Part shown: positions 40,619 through 51,202 of the stretch, piece after piece
Layout: every line of letters starts with the position of its first letter
Numbering within the stretch: the stretch's first letter is position 1
DNA from: Kluyvera sichuanensis
GTDB lineage: Bacteria; Pseudomonadota; Gammaproteobacteria; Enterobacterales; Enterobacteriaceae
Direction of reading: 5' to 3'
Length of the DNA stretch: 64,000 bases
NCBI RefSeq assembly: GCF_014218705.1
Contig: NZ_JABBJF010000017.1
Coordinates: forward strand, 1 to 64,000
The notes under the pieces: model-generated
What the model was told of the DNA's origin: nothing
What the model saw: the letters and a program-made list of their open reading frames with translations, nothing else
Database searches by the model: none
Position numbers and translations under genes: made by a program

Positions 40619-43600
40619 ATGAAACCGTTCCGTTTAGCCGTGCTTGCTATGCTGGCCGCCTCGCTCCTGTCCGGGTGCGACGACAGCGACAAAGCGCAGG
40701 ATGTCAAACCCGTCGCGTCCTCGACGGCGTCGCAAAACGTTGCGCCGGTTAAACCGGATGCCGCACAGCTGGCGAAACTTGCCCAGCAGAGCGAGGGTAA
40801 AGCGCTCACGCTGCTGGATGCCTCAGAGGTTCAGCTCGACGGCGCGGCAACGCTGGTGCTGACGTTCTCTATTGCGCTCAATCCCGAGCAGGATTTCAGC
40901 AAGACCGTCCACGTGGTGGATAAGAAAAGCGGCAAGGTGGACGGAGCCTGGGAGCTGGCGCCGAATCTGAAAGAGCTGCGTCTGCGTCATCTGGAGCCGA
41001 AGCGCGACCTGATTGTCACCGTTGACCCAGAGCTTGCTGCGCTGAATAAGGCCACCTTCGGCACCAGCGTGGAGAAAACGCTGACCACCCGCGATATTGC
41101 CCCAAGCGTTGGCTTCGCCAGCCGTGGCTCGCTGCTGCCGGGCAAAGTGGTGGACGGGCTGCCGGTAATGGTGCTTAACGTGCCGCATGTAGACGTTAAC
41201 TTCTTCCGCGTGAAGCCGGAGTCGCTGGCGTCGTTTGTCAGCCAGTGGGAGTACCGCAGTTCGCTTAGCAACTGGGAATCTGACGAACTGCTGAAAATGG
41301 CGGATCTGGTTTACACCGGACGTTTCGACCTTAACCCGGCACGCAACACGCGGGAAAAACTGCTGCTGCCGCTGAAAGATATTGCGCCGCTGCAGCAGTC
41401 CGGCGTCTATATCGCGGTGATGAACCCAGCGGGGCAGTACAGCTACAGTAATGCCGCCACGCTCTTTACTCTCAGCGACGTTGGCGTGTCGCTGCACCGT
41501 TATCACAACCAGCTTGACGTATTCACGCAAAGCCTGGAAAACGGCGGGGCCCAGTCGGCGGTTGAGCTCACGCTGCTCAACGACAAAGGGCAAACCCTGG
41601 CGCAGGCGACCAGCGATGCTCAGGGACATGCGGTCCTGAAAACCGACAAAGAGGCTGCGCTGCTGCTAGCGCGCAAAGAGGGGCAAACCACCTTACTTGA
41701 TCTCAAACTGCCGGCGCTCGACCTGGCGGAGTTTAACGTTGCAGGTGACCCTGGCTTCAGCAAGCAGTTCTTTATGTTTGGCCCGCGCGATCTTTATCGT
41801 CCCGGTGAAACGGTGATCCTCAACGGCCTGCTGCGCGATGGCGATGGCAAAGCGTTACCGGAACAGCCGGTAAAACTTGAGGTGGTGAAACCTGACGGGC
41901 AGGTGATCCGCAGCGTCGTCAGCCAGCCGGTGAACGGTCTCTATCAGTTTACCTATCCGCTGGATAGCAGTGCGGCAACCGGCATGTGGCATATTCGCGC
42001 CAACACCGGCGATAACCAGCCGCGCGAGTGGGATTTCCACGTCGAAGACTTTATGCCTGAACGTATGGCGCTCAACCTGACGCCGCAGCCGACGCCGCTT
42101 GCACCGAGTGATGACGTGAAGTTTGACGTGTCGGGCTACTATCTTTACGGCGCACCGGCTAACGGCAATAGCCTGCAGGGGAAACTGTTTTTACGCCCGC
42201 TGCGCGAGGCCGTTGCCGCGCTGCCGGGCTTTCAGTTTGGCGATATTGCCGAACAAAACACCACCCGCAGCCTTGATGAAATGAATCTGACGCTGGATGC
42301 CAAAGGTCACGGCGAAGTGACCACCGCTAGCCAGTGGCAGGAAACGCATTCGCCGCTGCAGGTGATTCTACAGGCCAGCCTGCTTGAGTCCGGCGGTCGT
42401 CCAGTCACTCGCCGCGCCACGCAGGCCATCTGGCCAGCCTCTGAATTGCCGGGTATTCGCCCGCAGTTCGCCAGCAAGGCGGTCTATGACTACCGCACCG
42501 ACACTACAGTGAATCAGCCGATCGTTGAAGAAAACAGCCAGGCGGCGTTTGATATCGTCTACACCGATGCCAGGGGTGAAAAAAAGGCCGTTTCCGATCT
42601 CCAGGTTCGGCTGATTCGCGAACGCCGCGATTACTACTGGAACTGGTCGGAAAGCGACGGCTGGCAGTCCCGCTTTGATCAAAAAGATCTGGTCGAAGGT
42701 GAAGAGACGCTGGCGTTGAAAACCGACGAAACCGGCAAAGTCAGCTTCCCGGTGGAGTGGGGCGCTTATCGATTAGAAGTGAAGGCACCGAACGATGCGG
42801 TGAGCAGCGTGCGTTTCTGGGCAGGCTATAGTTGGCAGGACAACAGCGACGGTAGTGGCGCGGCGCGCCCGGATCGCGTGACGCTGAAACTCGATAAACC
42901 GAGCTACCGTCCTGGCGATACCATCAAGCTGCACGTTGCTGCTCCGGCAGCAGGCAAAGGCTATGCGATGGTGGAGTCCAGCGACGGTCCGCTATGGTGG
43001 CAGGAAATTAACGTTCCGGCCGAAGGGCTGGATCTCACCATTCCGGTGGATAAAAGCTGGAATCGTCACGACCTCTATCTCAGCACGCTGGTGGTGCGTC
43101 CGGGGGATAAATCTCGCTCTGCTACGCCGAAGCGGGCGGTGGGCGTATTGCATTTGCCGCTAGGCGATGAACAGCGTCGTCTGGATGTAACGCTGGAGGG
43201 GCCGCAGAAAATGCGTCCCCTCCAGCCGTTGACCGTCAAGGTTAAAGTGAATCGCAAAGAGGGTGATACGCCGAAGCAAGTAAACGTGCTGCTCTCAGCG
43301 GTCGATAGCGGCGTGCTGAGTATTACCGACTACACCACCCCCGATCCATGGCAGGCGTTCTTTGGTCAGAAACGCTACGGTGCGGATATCTACGACATCT
43401 ACGGTCAGGTAATTGAAGGCCAGGGGAGACTGGCGAGCCTGCGCTTTGGCGGCGATGGTGATGAGCTTAATCGTGGCGGCAAACCGCCGGTGAACCACGT
43501 CACCATTATTGCCGAACAGGCGCAGCCGGTAACGCTTGATGAGAACGGCGAGAGCACCATTACGCTGCCTATCGGCGATTTTAACGGCGAGCTGAGAGTG

Positions 43601-45565
43601 ATGGCGCAGGCGTGGACGGCGGAAGATTTTGGCCGCAGCGAGTCGAAGGTCGTGGTCGCTGCGCCGGTGGTGGTTGAACTGAATACGCCGCGCTTTATGG
43701 CCGGCGGCGACAGTGCGCGTCTGACGCTGGACGTCACTAACCTGACGGACAAACCGCAGACGCTCAACGTGCAGATAGTGGCTAATGGCCTGCTGCAGCT
43801 GAAAAGTACACCACCGGAACCGGTCACGTTAGAGCCGGGCGTGCGTCACACGCTTTTTGTCCCGGTTAGCGCAGGTGAAGGCTTTGGTGACGGCGAGATC
43901 AGCGTAAGCGTATCGGGCATGACGTTGCCAGGAGAAACCCTGGCCGATCTCCACAAACAGTGGAAAATCGGCGTGCGTCCGGCCTATCCGGCGCAAACCG
44001 TCAATAGCGGTGCGGTGCTGCAACCGGGTGAAAGCTGGAACGTTGCGGAAAATCAGCATCTGAATTTCTCTCCGGTGACGCTACAGGGGCAACTGCTGCT
44101 GAGCGGCAAACCGCCGCTGAATCTGGCGCGCTATATTCGTGAACTCAAAGCCTATCCGTACGGGTGCCTGGAGCAGACTGCCAGCGGCCTCTTCCCGCAG
44201 CTTTATACCAACGCCGCGCAGCTGAAAACGCTGGGTATCGTGGGTGATAGTGACGATAAACGCCGTGCAGCGGTCGATATCGGTATCTCGCGCCTGCTGC
44301 AAATGCAGAAAGATAACGGCGGCTTTGCGCTGTGGGATAAAAACGGGCCGGAAGAGTATTGGTTGACCGCCTACGTGATGGACTTCCTGGTGCGCGCGGG
44401 CGAGCAGGGCTATAGCGTACCGGCAGAGGCGATTAACAACGGTAACAATCGTCTGCTGCGCTACTTGCAGGAGCCGGGGCTGATGAGCGTACGCTATACC
44501 GATGATAACGCGGCAAGCCGCTTCGCCATTCAGTCCTATGCCGGTCTGGTGCTGGCGCGGCAGCAAAAAGCGCCGCTTGGCGCGCTGCGCGAATTGTGGG
44601 AACGTCGCGCTCAAGTGGGTTCCGGCCTGCCGTTAATGCAGCTAGGCATTGCGCTAAAAGCAATGGGGGATGCGCCACGGAGCGAACAGGCTATCCAGCT
44701 TTCGCTCACCACCAAACGTGAGGATCAGCGACGCTGGCTGGCGGACTACGGCAGCGTGCTTCGCGATAACGCGCTGATGCTTTCGCTGCTGGAAGAGAAC
44801 AAGCTGCTGCCGGACGCGCAAAATACGTTGCTGCAAACGCTCTCTGAACAGGCGTTCAGCGAGCGCTGGCTGTCAACCCAGGAGAACAATGCGCTGTTCC
44901 TGGCGGCGAAAGGCGTGTTGGATCTCCCCGGCAACTGGCAGGCGCAGACCTCGTTTGAAAGCCAGCCGCTGCAAGGAGAAAAGGCCCTGACGCGGAATCT
45001 TGACGGCGATCAGCTTTCTACATTGACGGTGACCAACAAAGGCGAACAGCCGCTGTGGCTACGCCTGGATAGCAACGGATACCCGGAAAATGCGCCTGCG
45101 GCGTCCAGCAATGTGCTGCACATCGAGCGTCAGTTCTACGGTACCGACGGGCAGCGTAAATCGCTCTCTTCCCTGCGCAGCGGCGAGCTGGTGCTGGTGA
45201 AGCTGGATGTTAACGCCAGTCAAAACGTACCAGACGCGTTGGTTGTCGATATGCTGCCAGCGGGGCTAGAGCTGGAAAATCAGAATCTTGCGAACAGCAG
45301 CGCCAATCTGCAGGACAACGGCACCGCAGTGCAGGAGTGGCTCAACCAGATGCAGCAGGCAGATATCCAGCATATGGAGTTCCGTGACGATCGCTTTGTG
45401 GCGGCGGTTGCCGTCAGCGCGAATCAGCCGGTCACGCTGGTCTATCTGGCTCGAGCGGTGATGCCGGGAACCTACCGCGTGCCGCCGTCGCAGGTTGAGT
45501 CTATGTATGTACCAGGCTGGCGCGCCGTTGGGGCGGCTGACGATATGCTGATCGTTGTGCCGTAG
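40619..45565 (+). CDS. yfhM: Alpha-2-macroglobulin-like lipoprotein YfhM
   Basis: The 1648-residue periplasmic protease trap (1653 in E. coli) is lipidated at Cys20 (LLSGC). Asp at +2 and +3 (CDD) predicts retention in the inner membrane. MG domains, a bait region and the thioester CLEQ (Cys1183-Gln1186) in YPYGCLEQTASG are present, so it can cross-link attacking proteases. It is coupled with pbpC, suggesting guard and repair of peptidoglycan after outer-membrane breach. Confidence 0.96.
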   Translation: MKPFRLAVLAMLAASLLSGCDDSDKAQDVKPVASSTASQNVAPVKPDAAQLAKLAQQSEGKALTLLDASEVQLDGAATLVLTFSIALNPEQDFSKTVHVVDKKSGKVDGAWELAPNLKELRLRHLEPKRDLIVTVDPELAALNKATFGTSVEKTLTTRDIAPSVGFASRGSLLPGKVVDGLPVMVLNVPHVDVNFFRVKPESLASFVSQWEYRSSLSNWESDELLKMADLVYTGRFDLNPARNTREKLLLPLKDIAPLQQSGVYIAVMNPAGQYSYSNAATLFTLSDVGVSLHRYHNQLDVFTQSLENGGAQSAVELTLLNDKGQTLAQATSDAQGHAVLKTDKEAALLLARKEGQTTLLDLKLPALDLAEFNVAGDPGFSKQFFMFGPRDLYRPGETVILNGLLRDGDGKALPEQPVKLEVVKPDGQVIRSVVSQPVNGLYQFTYPLDSSAATGMWHIRANTGDNQPREWDFHVEDFMPERMALNLTPQPTPLAPSDDVKFDVSGYYLYGAPANGNSLQGKLFLRPLREAVAALPGFQFGDIAEQNTTRSLDEMNLTLDAKGHGEVTTASQWQETHSPLQVILQASLLESGGRPVTRRATQAIWPASELPGIRPQFASKAVYDYRTDTTVNQPIVEENSQAAFDIVYTDARGEKKAVSDLQVRLIRERRDYYWNWSESDGWQSRFDQKDLVEGEETLALKTDETGKVSFPVEWGAYRLEVKAPNDAVSSVRFWAGYSWQDNSDGSGAARPDRVTLKLDKPSYRPGDTIKLHVAAPAAGKGYAMVESSDGPLWWQEINVPAEGLDLTIPVDKSWNRHDLYLSTLVVRPGDKSRSATPKRAVGVLHLPLGDEQRRLDVTLEGPQKMRPLQPLTVKVKVNRKEGDTPKQVNVLLSAVDSGVLSITDYTTPDPWQAFFGQKRYGADIYDIYGQVIEGQGRLASLRFGGDGDELNRGGKPPVNHVTIIAEQAQPVTLDENGESTITLPIGDFNGELRVMAQAWTAEDFGRSESKVVVAAPVVVELNTPRFMAGGDSARLTLDVTNLTDKPQTLNVQIVANGLLQLKSTPPEPVTLEPGVRHTLFVPVSAGEGFGDGEISVSVSGMTLPGETLADLHKQWKIGVRPAYPAQTVNSGAVLQPGESWNVAENQHLNFSPVTLQGQLLLSGKPPLNLARYIRELKAYPYGCLEQTASGLFPQLYTNAAQLKTLGIVGDSDDKRRAAVDIGISRLLQMQKDNGGFALWDKNGPEEYWLTAYVMDFLVRAGEQGYSVPAEAINNGNNRLLRYLQEPGLMSVRYTDDNAASRFAIQSYAGLVLARQQKAPLGALRELWERRAQVGSGLPLMQLGIALKAMGDAPRSEQAIQLSLTTKREDQRRWLADYGSVLRDNALMLSLLEENKLLPDAQNTLLQTLSEQAFSERWLSTQENNALFLAAKGVLDLPGNWQAQTSFESQPLQGEKALTRNLDGDQLSTLTVTNKGEQPLWLRLDSNGYPENAPAASSNVLHIERQFYGTDGQRKSLSSLRSGELVLVKLDVNASQNVPDALVVDMLPAGLELENQNLANSSANLQDNGTAVQEWLNQMQQADIQHMEFRDDRFVAAVAVSANQPVTLVYLARAVMPGTYRVPPSQVESMYVPGWRAVGAADDMLIVVP

Positions 45566-45566
45566 G

Positions 45567-47885
45567 ATGCGTCTTGCCTGGAATATACGCCGCGTCTGGC
45601 GATGGCTTGTCGGGGCGGTCGTATTATTATCCGTCAGCATTTTGCTGGCGGATAAGCTCTGGCCGCTGCCGCTCCATGAAGTCACCCCCGCTAGGGTGGT
45701 GGTGGCGGAGGATGGCAGCCCGCTGTGGCGTTTTGCCGATGCGCAGGGGATCTGGCGCTACCCGGTGACCATCGAAGAGGTGTCGCCGCGCTATCTTGAT
45801 GCCCTGATTCAGTATGAAGACCGCTGGTTCTGGGATCATCCCGGTGTGAATCCGTTTTCTATTGCCCGTGCGGCCTGGCAGGATGTGACCTCTGGCCGCG
45901 TCGTCTCCGGCGGCAGCACCCTGACCATGCAGGTCGCGCGTCTGCTTGACCCGCACCCGCGAACCTTCGGCGGTAAATTTCGTCAGCTCTGGCGCGCGAT
46001 GCAGCTGGAGTGGCACCTCTCTAAGCGTGACATTCTTACCCTTTATCTTAATCGCGCCCCGTTTGGCGGCACGCTGCAGGGCATTGGTGCGGCAAGCTGG
46101 GCCTATCTCGGAAAACCGCCCGTCCAGCTAAGCTATGCCGACGCTGCATTGCTGGCCGTGTTGCCGCAGGCGCCGAGCCGATTGCGCCCGGACCGTTGGC
46201 CCGAACGGGCTCAGGCCGCACGTAACAAAGTGCTGGACCGCATGCAGGCCCAGCAGGTCTGGTCCGCCGCGCTGGTGAAAGAAGCCAAAGAGGAGCCGGT
46301 GTGGCTGTTTCCTCGGCAGATGCCGCAGCTCGCGCCGCTGTTTGCTCGCCATATACTTGCGCAGAGCCGGGATGAGAAAGTCGTCACCACTCTGGATGCC
46401 GGGCTGCAGCGTCAACTGGAAGAGATGGCGCTGAACTGGAAATCGCGCCTGCCGCCGCGCAGCTCGCTGGCGATGGTGGTGGTGGATAACCACAATATGA
46501 AAGTGCGTGGCTGGGTGGGTTCGGCAGATATCACTGACGACAGCCGTTTTGGCCATGTCGATATGGTGACGGCGGTACGTTCACCGGGCTCGGTGCTGAA
46601 ACCATTTTTGTACGGTCTGGCGCTCGACAGCGCGCTGATTCACCCTGAATCGCTGCTACAGGATGTCCCCCGGCGCGTGGGCGACTATCGTCCCGGCAAC
46701 TTTGATAGCGGTTTCCACGGTCCGGTCAGCATGAGCGAGGCGCTGGTGCGCTCGCTGAATCTCCCGGCGGTACAGGTGCTGGACGCCTACGGGCCAAAAC
46801 AGTTTGCCGCGCGTTTGCGTAATGCCGGGCTGCCGCTGATGTTGCCTGCGGGTGCGGAGCCGAATCTGTCGCTGATCCTCGGCGGTGCGGGCGCGCGATT
46901 GGCGGATATCACCGCGGCCTATAGCGCTCTGGCTCGCCACGGCAAGGTCGGAAAATTACGTATGCTGGCGAGTGACCCGCTGGTGGAACGCCCGCTGCTT
47001 TCGCCCGGCGCGGCGTGGATCATTCGCCGTATCCTCGCCGGCGAAGCCCAGCCGGTGCCGGACGCGTCGTTGCCTCAAGTGGTGCCGCTGGCGTGGAAAA
47101 CCGGCACCAGCTATGGCTATCGCGACGCATGGGCTATTGGCGTAAATGCTCGCTACAGCATCGGGATCTGGACGGGCAGACCAGACGGCACGCCGGTTGC
47201 CGGGCAGTTCGGGTTTGCCAGCGCGATCCCGCTGCTCAATCAGGTGAGTAACCTGCTGCTTGCGAATAGTGCGCGCCAGCAGGAAGGTCGCGATCCGCGC
47301 CCTACCTCGGTCAGTTCAGCGGAAATTTGCTGGCCGGGCGGGCAGCCGTTACCTGCCGGAGACAGCAACTGCCGTCGACGTCTGTCCACCTGGGTACTGG
47401 ATAACAGCCTGCCGCCGACGCTGCTGCTGCCAGAGCAGGAAGGGATGCAGGGGATTCGCTTCCCACTGTGGTTGGATGGCGAAGGTAAGCGCGTCGCCGC
47501 GGATTGCCCGGATGCTCGTGAAATCACGCTCGACGTCTGGCCGCTGCCGCTGGAGCCGTGGTTGCCCGTCGGTGAGCGACGTGCCGCGCGATTGCCGCCG
47601 GTTTCGACACGTTGCCCACCGCGTCAATTGCAGAATGCCGCCCCGCTGATGCTTTCCGGTATTCGTGAAGACGCGGTGATCCGGCGCTTGCCCGGGGAGC
47701 CGAACGCAAAAATAGTGCTACAGGCGAGTGGTGGAGAAGGGCGACGCTGGTGGTTTCTCAACGGTGAACCACAGATGAGCGCAGGGAATAGCCTGACCTT
47801 AACGCTGACGAACCCGACGCGCTATCAACTGGTGGTGATGGATGAAACCGGGCAGACGTCGGTGGTGAACTTTACGCTGCAGTGA
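45567..47885 (+). CDS. pbpC: Penicillin-binding protein 1C
   Basis: The 772-residue bifunctional class A PBP (770 in E. coli) has an N-terminal membrane anchor, a glycosyltransferase domain (EDRWFWDHPGVNP, GGSTLTMQVARL), a transpeptidase domain with SPGSVLKP and KTGTSYG, and a C-terminal BiPBP domain. I chose ATG 45567, one base after the yfhM stop; a TTG at 45555 is an alternative. Neither has a clear ribosome site, so translation is probably coupled to yfhM. Confidence 0.94.
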   Translation: MRLAWNIRRVWRWLVGAVVLLSVSILLADKLWPLPLHEVTPARVVVAEDGSPLWRFADAQGIWRYPVTIEEVSPRYLDALIQYEDRWFWDHPGVNPFSIARAAWQDVTSGRVVSGGSTLTMQVARLLDPHPRTFGGKFRQLWRAMQLEWHLSKRDILTLYLNRAPFGGTLQGIGAASWAYLGKPPVQLSYADAALLAVLPQAPSRLRPDRWPERAQAARNKVLDRMQAQQVWSAALVKEAKEEPVWLFPRQMPQLAPLFARHILAQSRDEKVVTTLDAGLQRQLEEMALNWKSRLPPRSSLAMVVVDNHNMKVRGWVGSADITDDSRFGHVDMVTAVRSPGSVLKPFLYGLALDSALIHPESLLQDVPRRVGDYRPGNFDSGFHGPVSMSEALVRSLNLPAVQVLDAYGPKQFAARLRNAGLPLMLPAGAEPNLSLILGGAGARLADITAAYSALARHGKVGKLRMLASDPLVERPLLSPGAAWIIRRILAGEAQPVPDASLPQVVPLAWKTGTSYGYRDAWAIGVNARYSIGIWTGRPDGTPVAGQFGFASAIPLLNQVSNLLLANSARQQEGRDPRPTSVSSAEICWPGGQPLPAGDSNCRRRLSTWVLDNSLPPTLLLPEQEGMQGIRFPLWLDGEGKRVAADCPDAREITLDVWPLPLEPWLPVGERRAARLPPVSTRCPPRQLQNAAPLMLSGIREDAVIRRLPGEPNAKIVLQASGGEGRRWWFLNGEPQMSAGNSLTLTLTNPTRYQLVVMDETGQTSVVNFTLQ

Positions 47886-47916
47886 GTGATATTGCCGGGT
47901 GGATAGCGTGATGTAG

Positions 47917-47942
47917 GCCCGATAAGCGTAGCGCCATCGGGC
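47917..47942. repeat. REP element, GCCCGAT family
   Basis: GCCCGATAAGCGTAGCGCCA then TCGGGC. TTGCCGGGTGG just upstream (from 47892) may be a degenerate second unit of a BIME. Confidence 0.88.
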
Positions 47943-48053
47943 AAAACCGGCGCACAATAGCCAAACCGGGCTTGTTACAAAATGTGTTGCCTAAAAGTGT
48001 TTTATTTTAAAAAAATGTTACCTTCATCCATAGGCAACGACGCATCCGGTCTT

Positions 48054-48059
48054 TATAAT
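48054..48059 (+). promoter_or_regulatory. Candidate -10 box of ndk
   Basis: TATAAT lies 56 bases before the ndk start. The -35 is poor. An 8-bp inverted repeat (GTTGCCTA 47986-47993 and TAGGCAAC 48031-48038) lies just upstream. Confidence 0.5.
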
Positions 48060-48114
48060 CCGCGCCAGGTCATACAACAGCTGTATGCACGACAACATAA
48101 AATTAGAGGTAATC

Positions 48115-48546
48115 ATGGCTATTGAACGTACTTTTTCCATCATCAAGCCAAACGCGGTGGCAAAAAACGTTATTGGCAGCATCTTCGCTCGCTTTGAATC
48201 AGCAGGGTTTAAGATTGTTGGCACCAAAATGCTGCACCTGACCGTTGAGCAGGCTCGTGGCTTCTACGCTGAGCACGATGGTCGTCCGTTCTTCGACGGT
48301 CTGGTTGAGTTCATGACCTCCGGCCCAATCGTGGTTTCCGTACTGGAAGGCGAAAACGCCGTTCAGCGTCACCGTGACCTGCTGGGCGCAACCAACCCAG
48401 ACAACGCGCTGGCTGGCACCCTGCGTGCTGACTACGCGGACAGCTTCACCGAAAACGGCACCCACGGTTCTGACTCCGTAGAATCCGCCGCGCGCGAAAT
48501 CGCGTTCTTCTTCGCAGAAGGCGAAGTGTGCCCACGTACCCGCTAA
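48115..48546 (+). CDS. ndk: Nucleoside diphosphate kinase
   Basis: The 143-residue enzyme balances nucleoside triphosphates via phospho-His117 (NGTHGSDS). [15 protein letters not shown] at 48115 is conserved and AGAGG precedes it; the ten codons upstream are not part of the family. Confidence 0.98.
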   Translation: MAIERTFSIIKPNAVAKNVIGSIFARFESAGFKIVGTKMLHLTVEQARGFYAEHDGRPFFDGLVEFMTSGPIVVSVLEGENAVQRHRDLLGATNPDNALAGTLRADYADSFTENGTHGSDSVESAAREIAFFFAEGEVCPRTR

Positions 48547-48619
48547 GGGCACGTTTACACTTTATTTAGCGAATGCCGCGTGCAGACGTGGCATCCATGC
48601 GCCAGAATTTGTACAATGC

Positions 48620-48664
48620 AGCGCCCCCGGACGAGCAGACCGCTTTCCTGGGGCGCTTCTTTTT
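48620..48664 (+). terminator. ndk terminator
   Basis: AGCGCCCC (48620-48627) pairs with GGGGCGCT (48650-48657), followed by TCTTTTT. Confidence 0.85.
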
Positions 48665-48713
48665 ATCAACCCTCCAGGGGCCATAACGTGTAACAACGAG
48701 GCCGGAATAGAAA

Positions 48714-49880
48714 ATGTCTGAACAAATTGTCACGCCTGAGAGCGCCATCCCGGCGGTTCCCAACAAAGATGGAAAAATTAACCTGCTGGATCTTAGCCGT
48801 CCGCAGATGCGCGAGTTTTTTAAAGACTTAGGCGAAAAACCCTTCCGCGCCGATCAGGTGATGAAGTGGATGTATCATTACTGCTGCGACGACTTTGATG
48901 AGATGACTGACATCAACAAAGTCCTGCGTGGCAAGCTCAAAGAAGTCGCTGAGATTCGCGCCCCTGAAGTGGTGGAAGAGCAGCGTTCATCTGACGGCAC
49001 CATCAAATGGGCGATTGCCGTTGGCGATCAGCGCGTTGAAACTGTCTATATCCCGGAAGACGACCGCGCGACCCTGTGCGTCTCTTCACAGGTCGGCTGC
49101 GCGTTAGAGTGTAAATTCTGCTCTACGGCTCAGCAGGGCTTCAACCGTAACCTGCGGGTATCGGAAATCATCGGCCAGGTCTGGCGCGCGGCGAAAATCG
49201 TCGGTGCCGTCAAAGCGACCGGCGTACGTCCTATCACCAACGTGGTGATGATGGGCATGGGCGAGCCTCTGCTGAACCTGACCAACGTGGTTCCAGCGAT
49301 GGAAATCATGCTGGACGATTTCGGCTTTGGTCTCTCCAAACGTCGTGTAACCCTGTCTACCTCAGGCGTTGTGCCTGCGCTGGATAAGCTGGGTGATATG
49401 ATTGACGTGGCGCTGGCGATTTCCCTGCACGCTCCGAACGACACCATCCGTGATGAAATTGTACCTATCAACAAAAAGTACAATATTGCCACCTTCCTGG
49501 AATCTGTTCGCGGCTATATCTCGAAATCCAACGCCAACCAGGGCCGTGTGACTATCGAGTACGTGATGCTGGACCATATCAACGATGGTACCGAGCATGC
49601 GCATGAACTGGCGGAATTGCTGAAAGATACGCCATGTAAGATCAACCTGATCCCATGGAACCCGTTCCCGGGCGCGCCGTATGGCCGCAGCTCGAACAGC
49701 CGTATCGACCGTTTCTGTAAAGTGCTGATGGGCTATGGCTTTACCACCATTGTGCGTAAAACGCGCGGTGATGATATTGACGCCGCCTGCGGCCAGCTGG
49801 CCGGTGACGTTATCGACCGCACCAAGCGTACAATGCGTAAGCGTATGCAGGGTGAAGCGATCGACGTGAAAGCGCTGTAA
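48714..49880 (+). CDS. rlmN: Dual-specificity rRNA/tRNA methyltransferase RlmN
   Basis: The 388-residue radical-SAM enzyme makes 2-methyladenosine at A2503 of 23S rRNA and A37 of some tRNAs. The cluster motif is CALECKFC (C-x3-C-x2-C), and the methyl-carrying Cys lies in [13 protein letters not shown]. Needs a [4Fe-4S] cluster, an isc client. Confidence 0.97.
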   Translation: MSEQIVTPESAIPAVPNKDGKINLLDLSRPQMREFFKDLGEKPFRADQVMKWMYHYCCDDFDEMTDINKVLRGKLKEVAEIRAPEVVEEQRSSDGTIKWAIAVGDQRVETVYIPEDDRATLCVSSQVGCALECKFCSTAQQGFNRNLRVSEIIGQVWRAAKIVGAVKATGVRPITNVVMMGMGEPLLNLTNVVPAMEIMLDDFGFGLSKRRVTLSTSGVVPALDKLGDMIDVALAISLHAPNDTIRDEIVPINKKYNIATFLESVRGYISKSNANQGRVTIEYVMLDHINDGTEHAHELAELLKDTPCKINLIPWNPFPGAPYGRSSNSRIDRFCKVLMGYGFTTIVRKTRGDDIDAACGQLAGDVIDRTKRTMRKRMQGEAIDVKAL

Positions 49881-50159
49881 TTCAGCGTGGCGTGCGCCTG
49901 AAAAGGCGCACGTAAAGCCAAGTGCTTAAGGATTAGGCGAAACGTACTGATTTGGATAATAATTACGGTGCGTTTCGATGAGTATTGAGGCAGTATGTAG
50001 CGTTGCAACAACAGCGTAGCGACGGCCTTTGACGCTGTTTTGAAGTTGGGTATACCGGGCAGCTTGTCGGTCTGTCCGATAGCAACGATCGGATGTTTCG
50101 CGGTGCGGGTACGGTTCCGCATCAGAACCTTAAATTTCACGAATCAGCAGTTGTAGCGA

Positions 50160-51176
50160 ATGAATACTGAAACCAACCACGACCAACAAGAAGCACAAAC
50201 CACGGGTGTCCGTCTGCGTACTGCCCGTGAACAACTCGGACTCAGCCAGCAAGCCGTTGCAGAACGCTTGTGCCTGAAGGTTTCCACCGTTCGTGATATT
50301 GAAGAAGATAAGGCGCCTGCTGAACTCGCTTCAACATTCTTGCGTGGTTATATCCGCTCCTACGCTCGCCTTGTGCATATCCCCGAGGAAGAGCTGCTGC
50401 CAATGATGGAAAAGCAAGCACCGGTACGCGCGGCGAAAGTCGCTCCGATGCAGACCTTCTCCCTGGGCAAGCGTCGCAAAAAACGTGATGGCTGGCTGAT
50501 GAGCTTTACCTGGCTTGTCCTCTTCGTGGTTGTCGGGTTAACCGTCGCCTGGTGGTGGCAGAACCATAAAGCGCAGCAGGAAGAGATCACCACCATGGCC
50601 GATCAATCTTCCGTTGAGCTGAAAGCGAGCGGCAACGACTCGCAGGATATCCCGCTGAACACCGGCGCGGATACAGCGCAGGCTCCTGCTACGACCGATA
50701 CTGCAGCAACCCCAGATAGCGCTACTGCCGCACCAGCGGATGCCACCCCGGCTCCAGATGCACCTGTAGCGACCGCACAGAACAACGCCGTTGTGGCACC
50801 GTCTCAGGCTAACGTCGACGGTACCGCAGCGCAAACCACCACCCCTGCACCGCAGACCGCAACGCCGGGCGCACTGCCAACCGACCCGGCGCAAACTGCC
50901 GCACCGGTTGCTGATGCTAACGCGCTGGTGATGAACTTCTCCGCCGACTGCTGGCTGGAAGTGACCGACGCTACCGGTAAAAAGCTGTTCAGCGGCCTGC
51001 AGCGTAAAGGTGGTAACCTGAACCTGAGCGGCCAGGCGCCTTACAAACTGAAAATTGGTGCACCGGCCGCAGTACAGATCGCCTACCAGGGTAAACCGGT
51101 CGATCTGAGCCGCTTTATCAGAACTAACCAGGTTGCGCGCCTGACCGTGAGTGCTGAACAATCACCAGCACAATAA
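50160..51176 (+). CDS. rodZ: Cell-shape protein RodZ
   Basis: The 338-residue protein links MreB to the elongasome. An N-terminal Xre-like helix-turn-helix (about 15-85), a basic stretch GKRRKKRDG, one membrane helix (about 112-132), a long Ala/Thr/Pro-rich periplasmic linker and a C-terminal DUF4115 domain are visible. The 279-bp gap upstream holds no gene I can support. Confidence 0.95.
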   Translation: MNTETNHDQQEAQTTGVRLRTAREQLGLSQQAVAERLCLKVSTVRDIEEDKAPAELASTFLRGYIRSYARLVHIPEEELLPMMEKQAPVRAAKVAPMQTFSLGKRRKKRDGWLMSFTWLVLFVVVGLTVAWWWQNHKAQQEEITTMADQSSVELKASGNDSQDIPLNTGADTAQAPATTDTAATPDSATAAPADATPAPDAPVATAQNNAVVAPSQANVDGTAAQTTTPAPQTATPGALPTDPAQTAAPVADANALVMNFSADCWLEVTDATGKKLFSGLQRKGGNLNLSGQAPYKLKIGAPAAVQIAYQGKPVDLSRFIRTNQVARLTVSAEQSPAQ

Positions 51177-51202
51177 CAGACGCGTAATGCGGGAGATTTT
51201 TC

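Noticed and set aside
49733-50140. Minus-strand open frame across the rlmN-rodZ gap
   Set aside because: Half of it lies antisense to rlmN and the rest has no family likeness.
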